Below, piece by piece: positions 1 through 9,274 of a stretch of DNA of 64,000 nt. The position numbers and the translations under genes are program-made. The DNA comes from Pseudonocardia petroleophila. GTDB taxonomy: Bacteria; Actinomycetota; Actinomycetes; Mycobacteriales; Pseudonocardiaceae. The notes below the pieces were generated by a model, which ran no database searches, had not been told where the DNA came from, and saw only the letters and a program-made list of their open reading frames with translations. Within the stretch, counting starts at the first letter, position 1. The number at the start of each line of letters is the position of its first letter. The stretch lies in NCBI RefSeq assembly GCF_014235185.1, contig NZ_CP060131.1, positions 6,207,501 to 6,271,500 of the forward strand. The letters run 5' to 3'.

Positions 1-83
1 TCACGGGCCAGGTCGACGGGTCGCAGGCGGGGAGGTCGCATCGCCCCAGTCTCAACCGAGTGTTCAACGATACGGTGGAGGGG

Positions 84-1259
84 GTGACCACTCCCGTGCC
101 CCTGCCCTTCCGCCCCGACGACGACGAGGGGATCGGCGCCCCGCTCGCGCGCTTCCTCGCCGCCCGCCCGACCCCGCCGCGGGTGCTCGCGCTCGGCGAG
201 CCGACGCACGGCGTCGGGTCGTTCCCGCGGATGCGCAACGCGGCCCTGCGCTACCTGGTGGAGCACGCCGGCTTCCGGTCGGTCGCGCTCGAGAGCGACG
301 CGCCGGCCGGGCTGGCCGTCGACGCGTGGGTCCGCGGCGGCCCCGGTGACCTCGACGACCTGCTGGCCACCGGCTTCTCCCACGGCTTCGGCGCCTACGC
401 GGCCAACCGGGAGCTGCTGGTCTGGCTGCGCGGGCACAACCGCGACCGCGCCGACCCGGTGCGCTTCCACGGGTTCGACGCCCCGCTGGAGATGACGCAC
501 GCCCAGAGCCCCCGCACCGCGCTGCTCGCCCTGCACGCCCACCTCTCCGCGGTGATCGAGCCGCCGTGCACCGCCGCGGGGATCGAGGAGCTGACCGGTC
601 CCGACGCCCGGTGGACCGAGCCCGCGGCGGCGACGGACCCGTCCCGGTCGGTCGGGTCGACGCCCGAGGTCACCGCCCTGCGGCTGCTCGCCGACGACCT
701 GCGCACCCTGCTGCACGCCCACGCCCCCGCGCTGGTGGCCGCCACCTCGCCGGACGCCTGGTGGACCGCCCGCCTGCACGCGCGCACCGCCGCCGGGCTG
801 CTGCGCTACCACGCCACGATGGCCGACCCCGGTCCCGCGCGGTTCGCCCGGATGATGCAGATGCGCGACGCGATGATGGCCGAGAACCTGCTCGCGGTCG
901 TCGAGCGGGACGGCCCGACGCTGGCGTTCGCCCACAACGGGCACCTGCAGTACGACCAGGGCAGCTGGGCCGGCCTGCGGTGGTGGAGCGCCGGGGCGAT
1001 CGCGGCCGCAGAACTGGGGGCGGGCTACGCTGTCCTCGTCTCCGCTCTGGGCCGCGGCCCCGGCGTCGGCGACCCGCCGCCCGGCACCCCGGAGGCCGTA
1101 CTCGCCGCGCTCCCCGCCGGCCGGCTGATCGCGGACCCGGCGGTGCTGCACGGGACCGCGAAGCGCACGGACATCCCACCGCGGCGGGGCTGCTTCCCGC
1201 TCGATCCCGCCCATCCCGAGGGGAGCGACGGGATCGTCTTCGTCCGGGACGCCTACTGA
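84..1259 (+). CDS. Erythromycin esterase family protein
   Basis: Predicted 391-residue cytoplasmic hydrolase of the erythromycin esterase / succinoglycan-biosynthesis-like family. The family signature LGEPTHG (residues 37-43, with Glu39 and His42) and the following VALES (Glu70) supply the usual acidic and histidine active-site residues; a later AFAHNGHLQY segment adds the conserved HNGH. No signal peptide. I chose the GTG at 84 because TACGGT (71-76) lies 7 nt upstream, the leaderless arrangement seen repeatedly in this window; an in-frame GTG at 60 has no ribosome binding site. Its last 7 bp overlap the convergent oxygenase gene. The true substrate is unknown; most family members are not proven macrolide esterases. 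Confidence 0.82.
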   Translation: MTTPVPLPFRPDDDEGIGAPLARFLAARPTPPRVLALGEPTHGVGSFPRMRNAALRYLVEHAGFRSVALESDAPAGLAVDAWVRGGPGDLDDLLATGFSHGFGAYAANRELLVWLRGHNRDRADPVRFHGFDAPLEMTHAQSPRTALLALHAHLSAVIEPPCTAAGIEELTGPDARWTEPAAATDPSRSVGSTPEVTALRLLADDLRTLLHAHAPALVAATSPDAWWTARLHARTAAGLLRYHATMADPGPARFARMMQMRDAMMAENLLAVVERDGPTLAFAHNGHLQYDQGSWAGLRWWSAGAIAAAELGAGYAVLVSALGRGPGVGDPPPGTPEAVLAALPAGRLIADPAVLHGTAKRTDIPPRRGCFPLDPAHPEGSDGIVFVRDAY

Positions 1260-2059
1260 GCGCTGCGCCCGTAGAACAGCTCCTGGGTGAGGGTGTTCAT
1301 CCGGTCGTCCGGAGGTGCGGAGTAGGCGAGCACGGCGTTGATGCGCAGGCGGTCCCCCGCCACCGGCGTGACGCGGTGCAGCGAGTACCGTCCCTGGAAC
1401 AGGCTCAGCGTGCCGGGCTCGTTCGGCAGCGTGATCCGTCCGGGCCGCTCGTCGGCCAGCGCGGCCCGCACGCCGTCCGGGTTCTCGTCGTCGGCGGTGC
1501 GCAGGAGGTGGTGGTACTCGTAGGCCCCGCCCGCGGTGCCCGGCTGCAGCATGATCGTCACGGCGAACGGGGCGCGGTCGAAGTGCCACCCCAGCTCGTC
1601 ACCGGCGTCGAACACCATCAGCGACGCGGCGCCCAGCGGGTCGGCGAACCGGTGCAGCTGCTCCGGACCGAGCACCCGGGCGAGGAACCCGGTGAGGGCG
1701 TCGGAGGTGTAGGCGACGCGCAGCGGGGAGTCGTCGTCGACGAGGTCCCAGGCGATCGCCGACTTGGCCGAGTGCTGCAGCAGCGACGCCACGCCGTCGT
1801 CGGTGACCGGCTCGAAGTAGACGTTGTGCGTGCCGTCGGTGCGGTGCGCGCTCCCCCGCTTCCCGAGCGCCTCGTCGACCAGCCGCCGCACCGCGTCGGG
1901 CCGCAGGAACCCGGGCAGCTGGCAGGCCCCCTCGAACGCCAGCGCGGCCCGGCAGAACTCGACCAGCGCCCGGCCGCGGGGGCTCTCGGGCCGGTCGATC
2001 GGGTAGCGGTCGAGGTCGAGGACCTGCGCGAGGGCCGGGCGGGCGGGTGCGGCCGTCAT
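1253..2059 (-). CDS. 2-oxoglutarate/Fe(II)-dependent oxygenase
   Basis: A 268-residue non-haem iron oxygenase of the double-stranded beta-helix fold. The facial triad is visible as His159-x-Asp161 (WHFD) and the distal His228 (YSLHRV), with Arg237 or Arg239 as the likely 2-oxoglutarate anchor. The HxD form predicts a hydroxylase; the related BesD/HalD halogenases have Gly in place of the Asp. It lies 44 bp downstream of the sugar-binding lipoprotein gene on the same strand and is probably the last gene of that operon, so its substrate may be related to the imported compound. That link is inference only. Confidence 0.78.
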   Translation of the reverse strand: MTAAPARPALAQVLDLDRYPIDRPESPRGRALVEFCRAALAFEGACQLPGFLRPDAVRRLVDEALGKRGSAHRTDGTHNVYFEPVTDDGVASLLQHSAKSAIAWDLVDDDSPLRVAYTSDALTGFLARVLGPEQLHRFADPLGAASLMVFDAGDELGWHFDRAPFAVTIMLQPGTAGGAYEYHHLLRTADDENPDGVRAALADERPGRITLPNEPGTLSLFQGRYSLHRVTPVAGDRLRINAVLAYSAPPDDRMNTLTQELFYGRSAQ

Positions 2060-2103
2060 GACGTGCTCCTTCGGTGTCGTCCGGGCGGCGGGCCCGCGCG
2101 GTG

Positions 2104-3429
2104 TCAGCGCAACGCGGCGTTCGCGACGTCCTGGGCCTGCTGCAGCCCGTCGGCGAGGGGGACGCGGCCGGAGAAGACGTCGTTGAGGACCCCCTCGTTG
2201 GCCGTGGTGGCCGCGCCGTACTTCGGCCCGAACGGGGCGTCGATGGTGGGGTCGCCGCCGTCGGTGCCGAACGGGGCGGTGTCGACGCCGCGCGAGGTCC
2301 AGTAGTCGTAGTAGCCCTGCTGGGCGTCGAGGACGGCGGGCAGGGCGGCGCCGCGGGCCCCGACCGCCACCGCCCCCTCCGGGGATCCGAGCCAGCGCAG
2401 CACGCGCAGGATCTGCTCGCGCCTCGGGCTGTCGGCGTTGCCCGCGGCGATGATGCTGTTGACCACGCTGACGCGTCCGGCCGGGCCAGCGGGCAGCGGG
2501 GCGATGCCCCACTCGAACTCCGCGCCGTCGTCGACGTTCTGCAGGTTGTAGGTGCCCGACTCGAACAGCGCCATCCGGCCCTGCAGGAACTGGTCGCGGC
2601 TGAAGTCGGGGTTGGTGTTGGTGTCGGCGGCCGACGGGGCCACCCGGTAGCGGTTGATCAGGTCGACGAGGTAGCCGAACGCCTGCGCGGTGGCCGGCTC
2701 GGTGTAGACGAACGTGGCGTCCTCGGCCTGGATGCGGCCGCCGTTGGAGCCGACGAAGTTGTAGTAGATGCCCTGCAGGTCGCGGGCGGCGTTGTGGCCG
2801 TACTGAGCGATGGCCCCCGCGTCGAAGGCGGGGTCGGTGGCGTCGCGGCCGGACGTGTCGAGCGTCAGGCGCCGGGCGGCGGCGAGGAAGGTGTCGGCCG
2901 CCGGGTCGGTCGGGTTCCAGGTCAGGTTCGCCGGGTCGACGCCGGCGGCCTCGACCATCGCCTTGTTGTAGTAGAGGACGATCCGCCCGTCGGTCAGGAC
3001 CGGCACGCCGCACACGACGCCGTTGCGGGTGTACTGCTCCACCGCGGCCGGGGTCCAGCCCGGCACCTGGTCGCCGAGCTCGGTGCCGACGTCGATCAGC
3101 TTGCCCGCGTCGGCCAGCGCGCCGTAGTTGAGCGCGTTGACCCAGTAGACGTCGGTGGCCGTCCCGCTCGCGACGTCGAGGGGCAGCGAGGTGAAGTAGT
3201 CGGCGAACGCGACGCGGGTGAACTCCACCCGGATGTCGGGGTTCCGCCGCGAGAACTCGTCGAACGACTCGCGGTAGGCCGCCTCCACGTCCTCGTCCCA
3301 CAGCCGGAGGGTCACCGTGGTCACGCCGTCGGGCGCCGGCCCGTCGCTCGGGGAGGCGGGCGAGCAGGCGGTCAGGGCCAGCGCGGCGACCGAGAGCTGC
3401 AGCGCGGTACGCCGGTCGAAGGTGGTCAT
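2104..3429 (-). CDS. Extracellular solute-binding lipoprotein of a sugar ABC importer
   Basis: A 441-residue family-1 (carbohydrate-type) solute-binding protein. The N-terminus MTTFDRRTALQLSVAALALT followed by Ala-Cys is a lipoprotein signal with Cys22 as the lipidated residue, so the mature protein would sit on the outer face of the membrane. Length and the DVYWVNAL and ALFESGTYNL segments fit CUT1 sugar-binding proteins. The ATG is preceded by GGGGGAG at a good distance. It follows the second permease gene by 10 bp, a permease-permease-binding-protein order. The ligand cannot be read from sequence. Confidence 0.9.
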   Translation of the reverse strand: MTTFDRRTALQLSVAALALTACSPASPSDGPAPDGVTTVTLRLWDEDVEAAYRESFDEFSRRNPDIRVEFTRVAFADYFTSLPLDVASGTATDVYWVNALNYGALADAGKLIDVGTELGDQVPGWTPAAVEQYTRNGVVCGVPVLTDGRIVLYYNKAMVEAAGVDPANLTWNPTDPAADTFLAAARRLTLDTSGRDATDPAFDAGAIAQYGHNAARDLQGIYYNFVGSNGGRIQAEDATFVYTEPATAQAFGYLVDLINRYRVAPSAADTNTNPDFSRDQFLQGRMALFESGTYNLQNVDDGAEFEWGIAPLPAGPAGRVSVVNSIIAAGNADSPRREQILRVLRWLGSPEGAVAVGARGAALPAVLDAQQGYYDYWTSRGVDTAPFGTDGGDPTIDAPFGPKYGAATTANEGVLNDVFSGRVPLADGLQQAQDVANAALR

Positions 3430-3439
3430 GGTCTCCCCC

Positions 3440-4270
3440 TCACCGGAACCCGGTGATCGTGATGGATCGGACGACGGTGCGCTGGACCGCGAGGAACAGC
3501 ACCAGCAGCGGGACGATCGCGATCGTCGTGGCGGCCATGACGATCGTCCAGTTGCCGTTGTACTGGGTCTGCAGCGCCGACGTGGCCACCGTCAGCACCT
3601 GCCAGGTGGGCCCGGAGGTGATCACCAGCGGCCACAGGAAGTTGTTCCAGTGCGTCACCACGGTGATCACGACGAGCGTCGCGACGATCGGCCGGCTCAT
3701 CGGCAGGACGATGCTGAACAGGATCCGCAGCGTGCCCGCACCGTCGAGCTTGGCGGCGTCGAGCAGGTCCGACGGGATGCCGCGGAAGTACTCGCGCAAC
3801 AGGAAGATCGCGTACGGCGAGCCGAACACCTGCGGCAGCACCAGCGCCCAGAACGTGTTGCGCAGACCGGCCTCGGTCATCATCAGGTAGAGCGGGATGA
3901 TCGTGACGGCCTGCGGCACCATCAGCGTCGCGAGGTACACCCAGAACAGGGTGTCGCGGCCCCGGAAGCGCAGCCGGGCGAACGCGTAGGCGGCGAAGAT
4001 CGAGAACAGCAGCTGACCCACCAGGATCACGGCGACGACCTGCACGGTCACCGCGATCGGCGTCGTGAAGTCGTACTGCTCCCCGAACAGCGCGACGAAG
4101 TTGTCGGCGACGGGCGGCGCGGGCGGGGCCAGCACCGACTGCGCGGCGAACTGCCGCGGGGTCTTCAGCGCCGTCGACAGGCTGAGCACGAACGGCGCGA
4201 GCACCAGCACCGCCCCGACGACGAGCACCACGTACGTGGCCCAGGTCGCGACACCACCGCGGCCCCTCAC
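3440..4270 (-). CDS. Carbohydrate ABC transporter permease, MalG-like
   Basis: A 276-residue inner-membrane permease with about six transmembrane segments. The cytoplasmic EAA loop that docks the ATPase is visible as DLLDAAKLDGAGTLRIL (about residues 170-186). The GTG start overlaps the TGA of the upstream permease gene as GTGA (4270-4267), so the two permeases are probably translated together in equal amounts. No ATP-binding subunit is encoded nearby; actinobacterial CUT1 importers commonly borrow a shared MsiK-type ATPase. Confidence 0.9.
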   Translation of the reverse strand: MRGRGGVATWATYVVLVVGAVLVLAPFVLSLSTALKTPRQFAAQSVLAPPAPPVADNFVALFGEQYDFTTPIAVTVQVVAVILVGQLLFSIFAAYAFARLRFRGRDTLFWVYLATLMVPQAVTIIPLYLMMTEAGLRNTFWALVLPQVFGSPYAIFLLREYFRGIPSDLLDAAKLDGAGTLRILFSIVLPMSRPIVATLVVITVVTHWNNFLWPLVITSGPTWQVLTVATSALQTQYNGNWTIVMAATTIAIVPLLVLFLAVQRTVVRSITITGFR

Positions 4271-5142
4271 GTCGACAGGTCGTAGGTCGTGCGGCGGGCG
4301 AACCACCGCTGCTGCACCAGCGTCACCGTCACCAGGATGACGAACAGCACCAGCGCCATCACCGCGGCCTGCCCGACGGCCCGGTTCTCGAACGCCTCGT
4401 AGTAGATCCGCCCCGCCACGACGTCGGTGACGCCCTGCGGGCCGCCGTTGGGGGTGAGCGCGTAGACGGAGTCGAACACCTGGAAGCTCGAGATCACGCC
4501 CGTGACCAGCACGAAGAACGTGGTCGGGCGCAGCAGCGGCAGGGTCACCCGCCAGAACGTCTGCCGGCGGTTCGCGCCGTCGAGCCGGGCGGCCTCGAGC
4601 ACCGTCGACGGGATCGCGCGCAGCCCCGCGACGAAGAACAGCGCGACGTAGCCCGCCTGGGTCCACACCGTGACCGCGGCGACCGACGGCAGCGCCAGCG
4701 CCGGGTCGGCCAGCCACTCGATCCGGGTGCCCAGGACGGCGTTGAGCGCGCCGTCGGTGGGCGCGAGCACCCAGCGCCACACCACCCCGAGCACCAGCGG
4801 CGCACAGATCCACGGCAGCAGGTAGATCACCCGGAACGCCGCCGAGCCCGGCAGGTCCCGGTGCAGCAGCAGTGCCGCTCCCAGCCCGAGCACGGTCTGC
4901 AACGGGATGACGATGACGACGAACAGGGCCGTGACCAGCAGCGACCGGGCGAACCGGCCGTCGGCGGCCACCGAGGTGACGTTGTCGAGGCCGACGAACG
5001 TGCGCGGCCCGATCAGGTCCCAGCTCTGCATCCCCAGCCAGGCGACGACCATCACCGGCACCACCAGGAACGCCACCACGCCGAAGAGGCTGGGGGCCAG
5101 CAGCGCCCACGCCACTCTGGCCTCACCGTTCTGCCGTGCCAT
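4267..5142 (-). CDS. Sugar ABC transporter permease, MalF-like
   Basis: A 291-residue multi-spanning permease, first gene of the importer operon. It carries the EAA loop VLEAARLDGANRRQTFWRV near residues 195-213. I start it at MARQNGEARVAW (ATG 5142) and not at the in-frame ATG at 5208, because a promoter-like TTGACA/TGGGAT pair (5224-5196) covers the longer N-terminal extension. It is read away from the AcoR-like gene's end and shares its stop with the start of the MalG-like gene. Confidence 0.88.
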   Translation of the reverse strand: MARQNGEARVAWALLAPSLFGVVAFLVVPVMVVAWLGMQSWDLIGPRTFVGLDNVTSVAADGRFARSLLVTALFVVIVIPLQTVLGLGAALLLHRDLPGSAAFRVIYLLPWICAPLVLGVVWRWVLAPTDGALNAVLGTRIEWLADPALALPSVAAVTVWTQAGYVALFFVAGLRAIPSTVLEAARLDGANRRQTFWRVTLPLLRPTTFFVLVTGVISSFQVFDSVYALTPNGGPQGVTDVVAGRIYYEAFENRAVGQAAVMALVLFVILVTVTLVQQRWFARRTTYDLST

Positions 5143-5195
5143 CCGCCCCCGCCGACGCCGGTCCGTCCGCAGCGCGGGAGGACTCCGTGGAGTGC

Positions 5196-5224
5196 ATCCC
5201 ATGGTCAACCGGGGGCGTTGTCAA
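5196..5224 (-). promoter_or_regulatory. Predicted promoter of the sugar importer operon
   Basis: On the minus strand a perfect -35 TTGACA (plus 5219-5224) is followed after 17 bp by TGGGAT (5196-5201), a weak -10. A 10-bp palindrome GCGGTACCGC (5225-5234) abuts the -35 and could be part of an operator. Transcription would start near 5189, about 47 nt before the chosen start codon. Confidence 0.45.
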
Positions 5225-5241
5225 GCGGTACCGCAGACCGC

Positions 5242-6915
5242 TCAGATCCGGTAGGTGCGGATCTTCGCGTAGAGGGCGGTGCGGGAGATCCCGAGCTCCC
5301 GGGCGGCGGCGGACTTGTTGCCGTCGTGCTCGCGCAGGACCGCGGCGACGACCGACGCCTCGGAGCGCTCGATCGGCGTCAGCGCCCGGCGCTCGACGGC
5401 GGCGCGGACCTCGGGGGGCAGCGCGGCGAGGGCGACCGTCGGTCCGTCGGCGTCGCGGGCGAGGTCGCGCACGACCCGGGTGAGCTCGGCGAGGTTGCCG
5501 GGCCAGTGGTAGCGGCGCAGCGCGGCGAACGCCTCGGCGGCGAAGACCCGCCCGCCGCCGTGCCGGGCCAGCTCGGCCCGGGCGATCGCCACGACCGCGT
5601 CGGGCCTGCGCCGCAGCGGCGGCAGCCGCACGGACCCCGCGCCCAGCCGGTCGATCAGCCGCATCGTCTGCGGTGCGGCCGGATCGCCGTCCGTCGCGGC
5701 GGCGGTCAGACCGACGGCCGGGCGCGGGCAGGCGGCGGCGAGGACCGCGGTGACCGCCGCCGACGCGGTGGCGTCGAGCAGGTCGACGTGGAGCAGCACC
5801 ACCGGTGCGTCACCGGCGAGCACGGTCCGCAGCCGGTCGAACCACGCGGCGGGATCAACGTGGTGGATGGCCGCGTCGAGCAGCTGCGGGTCGTCGCCGA
5901 GCGCCTCCGCGAGCACGGAGCGCCGGCCCGAGCCGGGCTCGCCGAGCACGACCACCGGTCCGTCGGCGGCGAGTCGCCGGGCGCGCGCGGCCGCGGCGTC
6001 CCACTCGTCCCCGGCCGGCACCGCGACCGGGCGGCGCGCCGGCTGCGGCCGCGCGGGCAGGTCGGCCACGGTGACCACCGCACCGGCCGGTGCGCCCGCG
6101 TCCCGCACGATCCGGACCTGCGCGTTCAGGTCGGTCGGGAGCCCGATGCGCACGTCCTCGCCCGCCCCGCGCAGGGCGCGGATCTCGTCCCACAGGTCGA
6201 GACGGTCCAGGCCCAGGTCGGCGGCCTGCGGGTTGGCGATGATCAGCCCGTCGCCGACGACGGCCACGGGCCCGCCCACCCGCCGCTGCTCGTCGAGGAA
6301 CGCGGACAGGAGGTGCTGCTCCCGCGCCGTGGCCGAGTCGTACAGGGCGACCTGGATCTCGTCGACGAGCTTGCGCACCACCACCGAGAGCAGCGAGTTG
6401 GTGTCGGCCGCGCGGCAGGTGACGTTGACGGCACCGACGACGCGGCGGGTCACCGGGTGCCGCACCGGCGCCGCGACGCAGGTGACGTCGTGGAACCGGT
6501 GGACGAAGTGCTCGGACCCGCGGACGACCGTCAGCCCCCCGGTCTCGAGCGCGGTGCCGAGACCGTTGGTGCCGACGAACTCCTCGTTGAAGCAGAACCC
6601 CTCCACGACCGACAGGTCGTCGAGCGTGGTGCGGAGCATCGGCTCGGAGACCCACCTCCACACCACGCTGCCGGACGCGTCGGACAGCGCCAGGCACGAG
6701 CTGTCGCCGACCAGCAGGTCGGCCATCCCGGCCATGATCGGGACGGCGACGCGGGCGAAGTGGCTGTCGAGATCGGTCTCGAGGTACGGGACGTCGACGT
6801 ACTCGGGATCCACGCCGCTGATCCGGGACCGCCGCCAGGACGTCAGCACCTCCGCGCGCACGTCCCGGGGCTCCTCGCCCGCCTGGAAGAGTTCCCAGGT
6901 GTCCACCGTCCCCAT
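5242..6915 (-). CDS. AcoR-like GAF/Fis transcriptional regulator without a sigma-54 contact loop
   Basis: A 557-residue regulator. The N-terminal half holds a GAF-type sensor (EEFVGTNGLGTALETG and APVRHPVTRRVVGAVNVTC, roughly residues 85-180). The central region is a worn AAA+ domain: the Walker A place reads GEPGSGRRS with the Lys replaced by Arg, the GAFTGA sigma-54 loop is absent, and only the WPGNL segment near the sensor-II position is clear. The C-terminus is a Fis-type helix-turn-helix (NKSAAARELGISRTALYAKI). The start ATG at 6915 has GAGGGGG upstream. It lies 69 bp behind the flavin monooxygenase gene on the same strand and probably controls it. Confidence 0.85.
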   Translation of the reverse strand: MGTVDTWELFQAGEEPRDVRAEVLTSWRRSRISGVDPEYVDVPYLETDLDSHFARVAVPIMAGMADLLVGDSSCLALSDASGSVVWRWVSEPMLRTTLDDLSVVEGFCFNEEFVGTNGLGTALETGGLTVVRGSEHFVHRFHDVTCVAAPVRHPVTRRVVGAVNVTCRAADTNSLLSVVVRKLVDEIQVALYDSATAREQHLLSAFLDEQRRVGGPVAVVGDGLIIANPQAADLGLDRLDLWDEIRALRGAGEDVRIGLPTDLNAQVRIVRDAGAPAGAVVTVADLPARPQPARRPVAVPAGDEWDAAAARARRLAADGPVVVLGEPGSGRRSVLAEALGDDPQLLDAAIHHVDPAAWFDRLRTVLAGDAPVVLLHVDLLDATASAAVTAVLAAACPRPAVGLTAAATDGDPAAPQTMRLIDRLGAGSVRLPPLRRRPDAVVAIARAELARHGGGRVFAAEAFAALRRYHWPGNLAELTRVVRDLARDADGPTVALAALPPEVRAAVERRALTPIERSEASVVAAVLREHDGNKSAAARELGISRTALYAKIRTYRI

Positions 6916-6984
6916 CGACGCCCCCTCGCTCCGCACCCCATCCTGACCCGCCGCGCCCGGCGGATCCAGGGGTCGGATCCCGCG

Positions 6985-8154
6985 TCAGCCCTGCGCCGAC
7001 TTCTCCTGCTCGTACTTCCTCGTCATGTGGTCGACGGCGTCGAGCTGGGTCTGCGCGTGGGCCGTCCGGGTGGCGGACGCCCGGTCCTTCGCCGCCACGG
7101 TGCTGGCCGCCTGGCCCTGGAACTCGGGGAAGACGTTCTGGGCGATGAGCTCGTAGGAGCGCCTGGTGGCCTCCGGGTTGGCCCACTCGTGCCCGAGCAG
7201 CAGGAACGCGCCGAAGCCGCCGGACTGGTCGGCGAGCTTCTGCACCTGCGCCTTCGCGTCCTCGACGGTGCCGATGGCACCGATGCCGGCCTCGTTGATG
7301 AAGTCGATCATCTCCTTGACGTCGCCGCCCGCGACCGCCATCTGCGGGAACGCCGCGACCTTCTGGAAGTACTGGAACCAGTGCTCGATGCCGTACTCCA
7401 CCTCGCGGTAGGCCTGCTCCCTGGTCTCGGCGATGTGCATCAGCCCGACCAGGCGCCAGCCGGAGCGGTCCGGCGTCGGACGTCCGTAGTGCCGGGCCCG
7501 CTCCTCCACGACGCTCCAGTGGTGCGCCAGCGCGTCGAACCCGTCCTGGGTCAGGGTGGCGCCGATCGACAGGAGCCCGGTGCCGAAGCGGCCGGCGAGG
7601 CGGGGGCCCGTGGGGGACGCGACCGCGGCCACGGTGATGTCGAAGCAGGGGTCGCTGTAGGGGCGCAGCTGGAGCTGGGCGTCGACGAGGTTGTGGGTCT
7701 TCGTCTGCTTCGTGACGCTCTCCCCCGCGAGCAGCCGCGTGATGATGTCGAGGTTGTCCTCCATCAGCTCGCGGGTGTCGGTCGGGTTCAGCCCGATCAT
7801 CGCCGAGTCGGTCGGCAGGGAACCCGGCCCGCACCCGAGCATCGTGCGCCCGCGCGTGAGGTGGTCGAGCAGCACCATGCGGTCCGCCACCCACAGCGGG
7901 TTGTGGTAGGCGACGGAGGTGACCCCGGTGCCCAGCTTGATGTGGCGGGTCCGCTCGGCCGCCGCGGCCATGAAGATCTCCGGCGAGGCGATGATCTCGC
8001 TGCCCGCCGAGTGGTGCTCCCCGATCCAGGCCTCGTCGTAGCCGAGCTGGTCGAGGTGCTCGACCAGCTGCAGGTCGCGCTGCAGCGCGAGGGTCGGGTT
8101 CTGGCCGGGCTTGTGGAAGGGCGCCAGGAAGGTGCCGAAACGCAGACGACTCAC
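6985..8154 (-). CDS. Luciferase-like (LLM) flavin-dependent monooxygenase
   Basis: A 389-residue bacterial-luciferase-fold oxidoreductase using reduced FMN or F420. Typical segments are MSRLRFGTFLAPFHKPGQNP at the start, DEAWIGEHHS (near residue 40) and GTGVTSVAYHNPLWVADRM (near residue 75). The overall pattern resembles limonene 1,2-monooxygenase (LimB)-type enzymes, but the substrate is not certain. GTG start with AGGAG about 6 nt upstream. The AcoR-like regulator follows on the same strand, a pairing that suggests an inducible catabolic monooxygenase. Confidence 0.85.
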   Translation of the reverse strand: MSRLRFGTFLAPFHKPGQNPTLALQRDLQLVEHLDQLGYDEAWIGEHHSAGSEIIASPEIFMAAAAERTRHIKLGTGVTSVAYHNPLWVADRMVLLDHLTRGRTMLGCGPGSLPTDSAMIGLNPTDTRELMEDNLDIITRLLAGESVTKQTKTHNLVDAQLQLRPYSDPCFDITVAAVASPTGPRLAGRFGTGLLSIGATLTQDGFDALAHHWSVVEERARHYGRPTPDRSGWRLVGLMHIAETREQAYREVEYGIEHWFQYFQKVAAFPQMAVAGGDVKEMIDFINEAGIGAIGTVEDAKAQVQKLADQSGGFGAFLLLGHEWANPEATRRSYELIAQNVFPEFQGQAASTVAAKDRASATRTAHAQTQLDAVDHMTRKYEQEKSAQG

Positions 8155-8271
8155 GGGGACTCCTGCAACTCGATCGGCGGCCGCGGTCCCGACCGCTCTG
8201 TCGGAGCCGTCAGCATGACCCGCGCCGCGCCCGCCGGAGTGTGCGGAAAGTGGACACCCGCCGGCCGGCCC

Positions 8272-9237
8272 TCACGCCCAACGGCGGCGCGACCGGGCGC
8301 CCCAGTACTCCTGCGCCGTCCCGCCCACCGCGGCGATCTCCGCGCCCACCCCGTCCGGGACCACCACCTCGACGGCCGCGAGGTTGCTGGCCAGGTGCGC
8401 GGGATCGACGGCGCCGGAGAGCACCCGGCCCGCCCACGGCTGCGCCAGTGCCGCCGCCACCGCCAGCCGGTCGACCGGGACGCCGAGCTCCGCGGCCACC
8501 GCCTCGGCGCGCCGCACCCCGGGCGAGCCGTCACCGCCGCCCGGGGCGAGCAGCCCGTTCGCCACCGCCTCCTTGACGATCACCCGTGCGCCCGCCCGCG
8601 CGGCGTCGGCGAGCGCCGGGCCCGCCGACTGCTCCAGCAGGTTCCACGTCGACTGCACCGAGGTGAACAGCGGCTCCCCGTCCACCTGCACCTCCAGCGC
8701 CCGGCGCACCGCGTCGCCCTGCGCCGGACCGGACGTCGAGACGCCCACCCGCACGCCGCGGTCGCGCAGCCCGGCCATCGCCCGGTGCACGGCGACGTCG
8801 TCGAGGACTCCGGTGTCGAGCGTCGCCGAGTGCACGTGGTAGATCCGCAGCCGGTCGCCCAGCAGGTCCAGCGTCTGCGCCGACTGCTCCGCGAACGCCG
8901 CCGCCGAGTGGTCCTTCACCTCGTGCACCTCGGCGTCGACCCGCCACCCCCCGACGTAGCGGTAGCCCCACTTCGACCCGACCTCCACGTCCCCCGTGCC
9001 GGGCCGCGCCGCCAGCCAGCCGGCGACGAACTCCTCCGACCGCCCGTAGGAGCGTGCGACGTCGACGTAGCGGATCCCGGCCGCGTGGGCGGCGTCGAGG
9101 AGGGCCCACGTCCGGGCCCGCAGGTCGTCGACGCTCCGGTCGGGACCGAGGTCGCGGGCGCGGCCGGAGGTGAGGTAGGCGGGGCGGGCCACGGCGGCGA
9201 GGCCGATGCCGAGGCGCGGGTGCGTCGAGTCGTCCAC
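8272..9237 (-). CDS. Aldo/keto reductase family protein
   Basis: A 321-residue NAD(P)H-dependent reductase with a TIM barrel. The catalytic tetrad can be followed: Asp in YVDVARSYG, Tyr of the same motif, Lys in VGSKWGY and His in IYHVHSATLD. This matches the general AKR family, not a named member. GTG start; no clear ribosome binding site. The 117 bp between it and the downstream LLM gene shows no terminator that I can see, so co-transcription is possible. Confidence 0.85.
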   Translation of the reverse strand: MDDSTHPRLGIGLAAVARPAYLTSGRARDLGPDRSVDDLRARTWALLDAAHAAGIRYVDVARSYGRSEEFVAGWLAARPGTGDVEVGSKWGYRYVGGWRVDAEVHEVKDHSAAAFAEQSAQTLDLLGDRLRIYHVHSATLDTGVLDDVAVHRAMAGLRDRGVRVGVSTSGPAQGDAVRRALEVQVDGEPLFTSVQSTWNLLEQSAGPALADAARAGARVIVKEAVANGLLAPGGGDGSPGVRRAEAVAAELGVPVDRLAVAAALAQPWAGRVLSGAVDPAHLASNLAAVEVVVPDGVGAEIAAVGGTAQEYWGARSRRRWA

Positions 9238-9274
9238 GGCACCAGCGTGCCCCAGGGGCGTCCGGCGCCGTGGC

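Noticed and set aside
84..1259. Macrolide resistance esterase
   Set aside because: Only family-level motifs are visible; most proteins of this family in actinobacteria have no shown activity on erythromycin.
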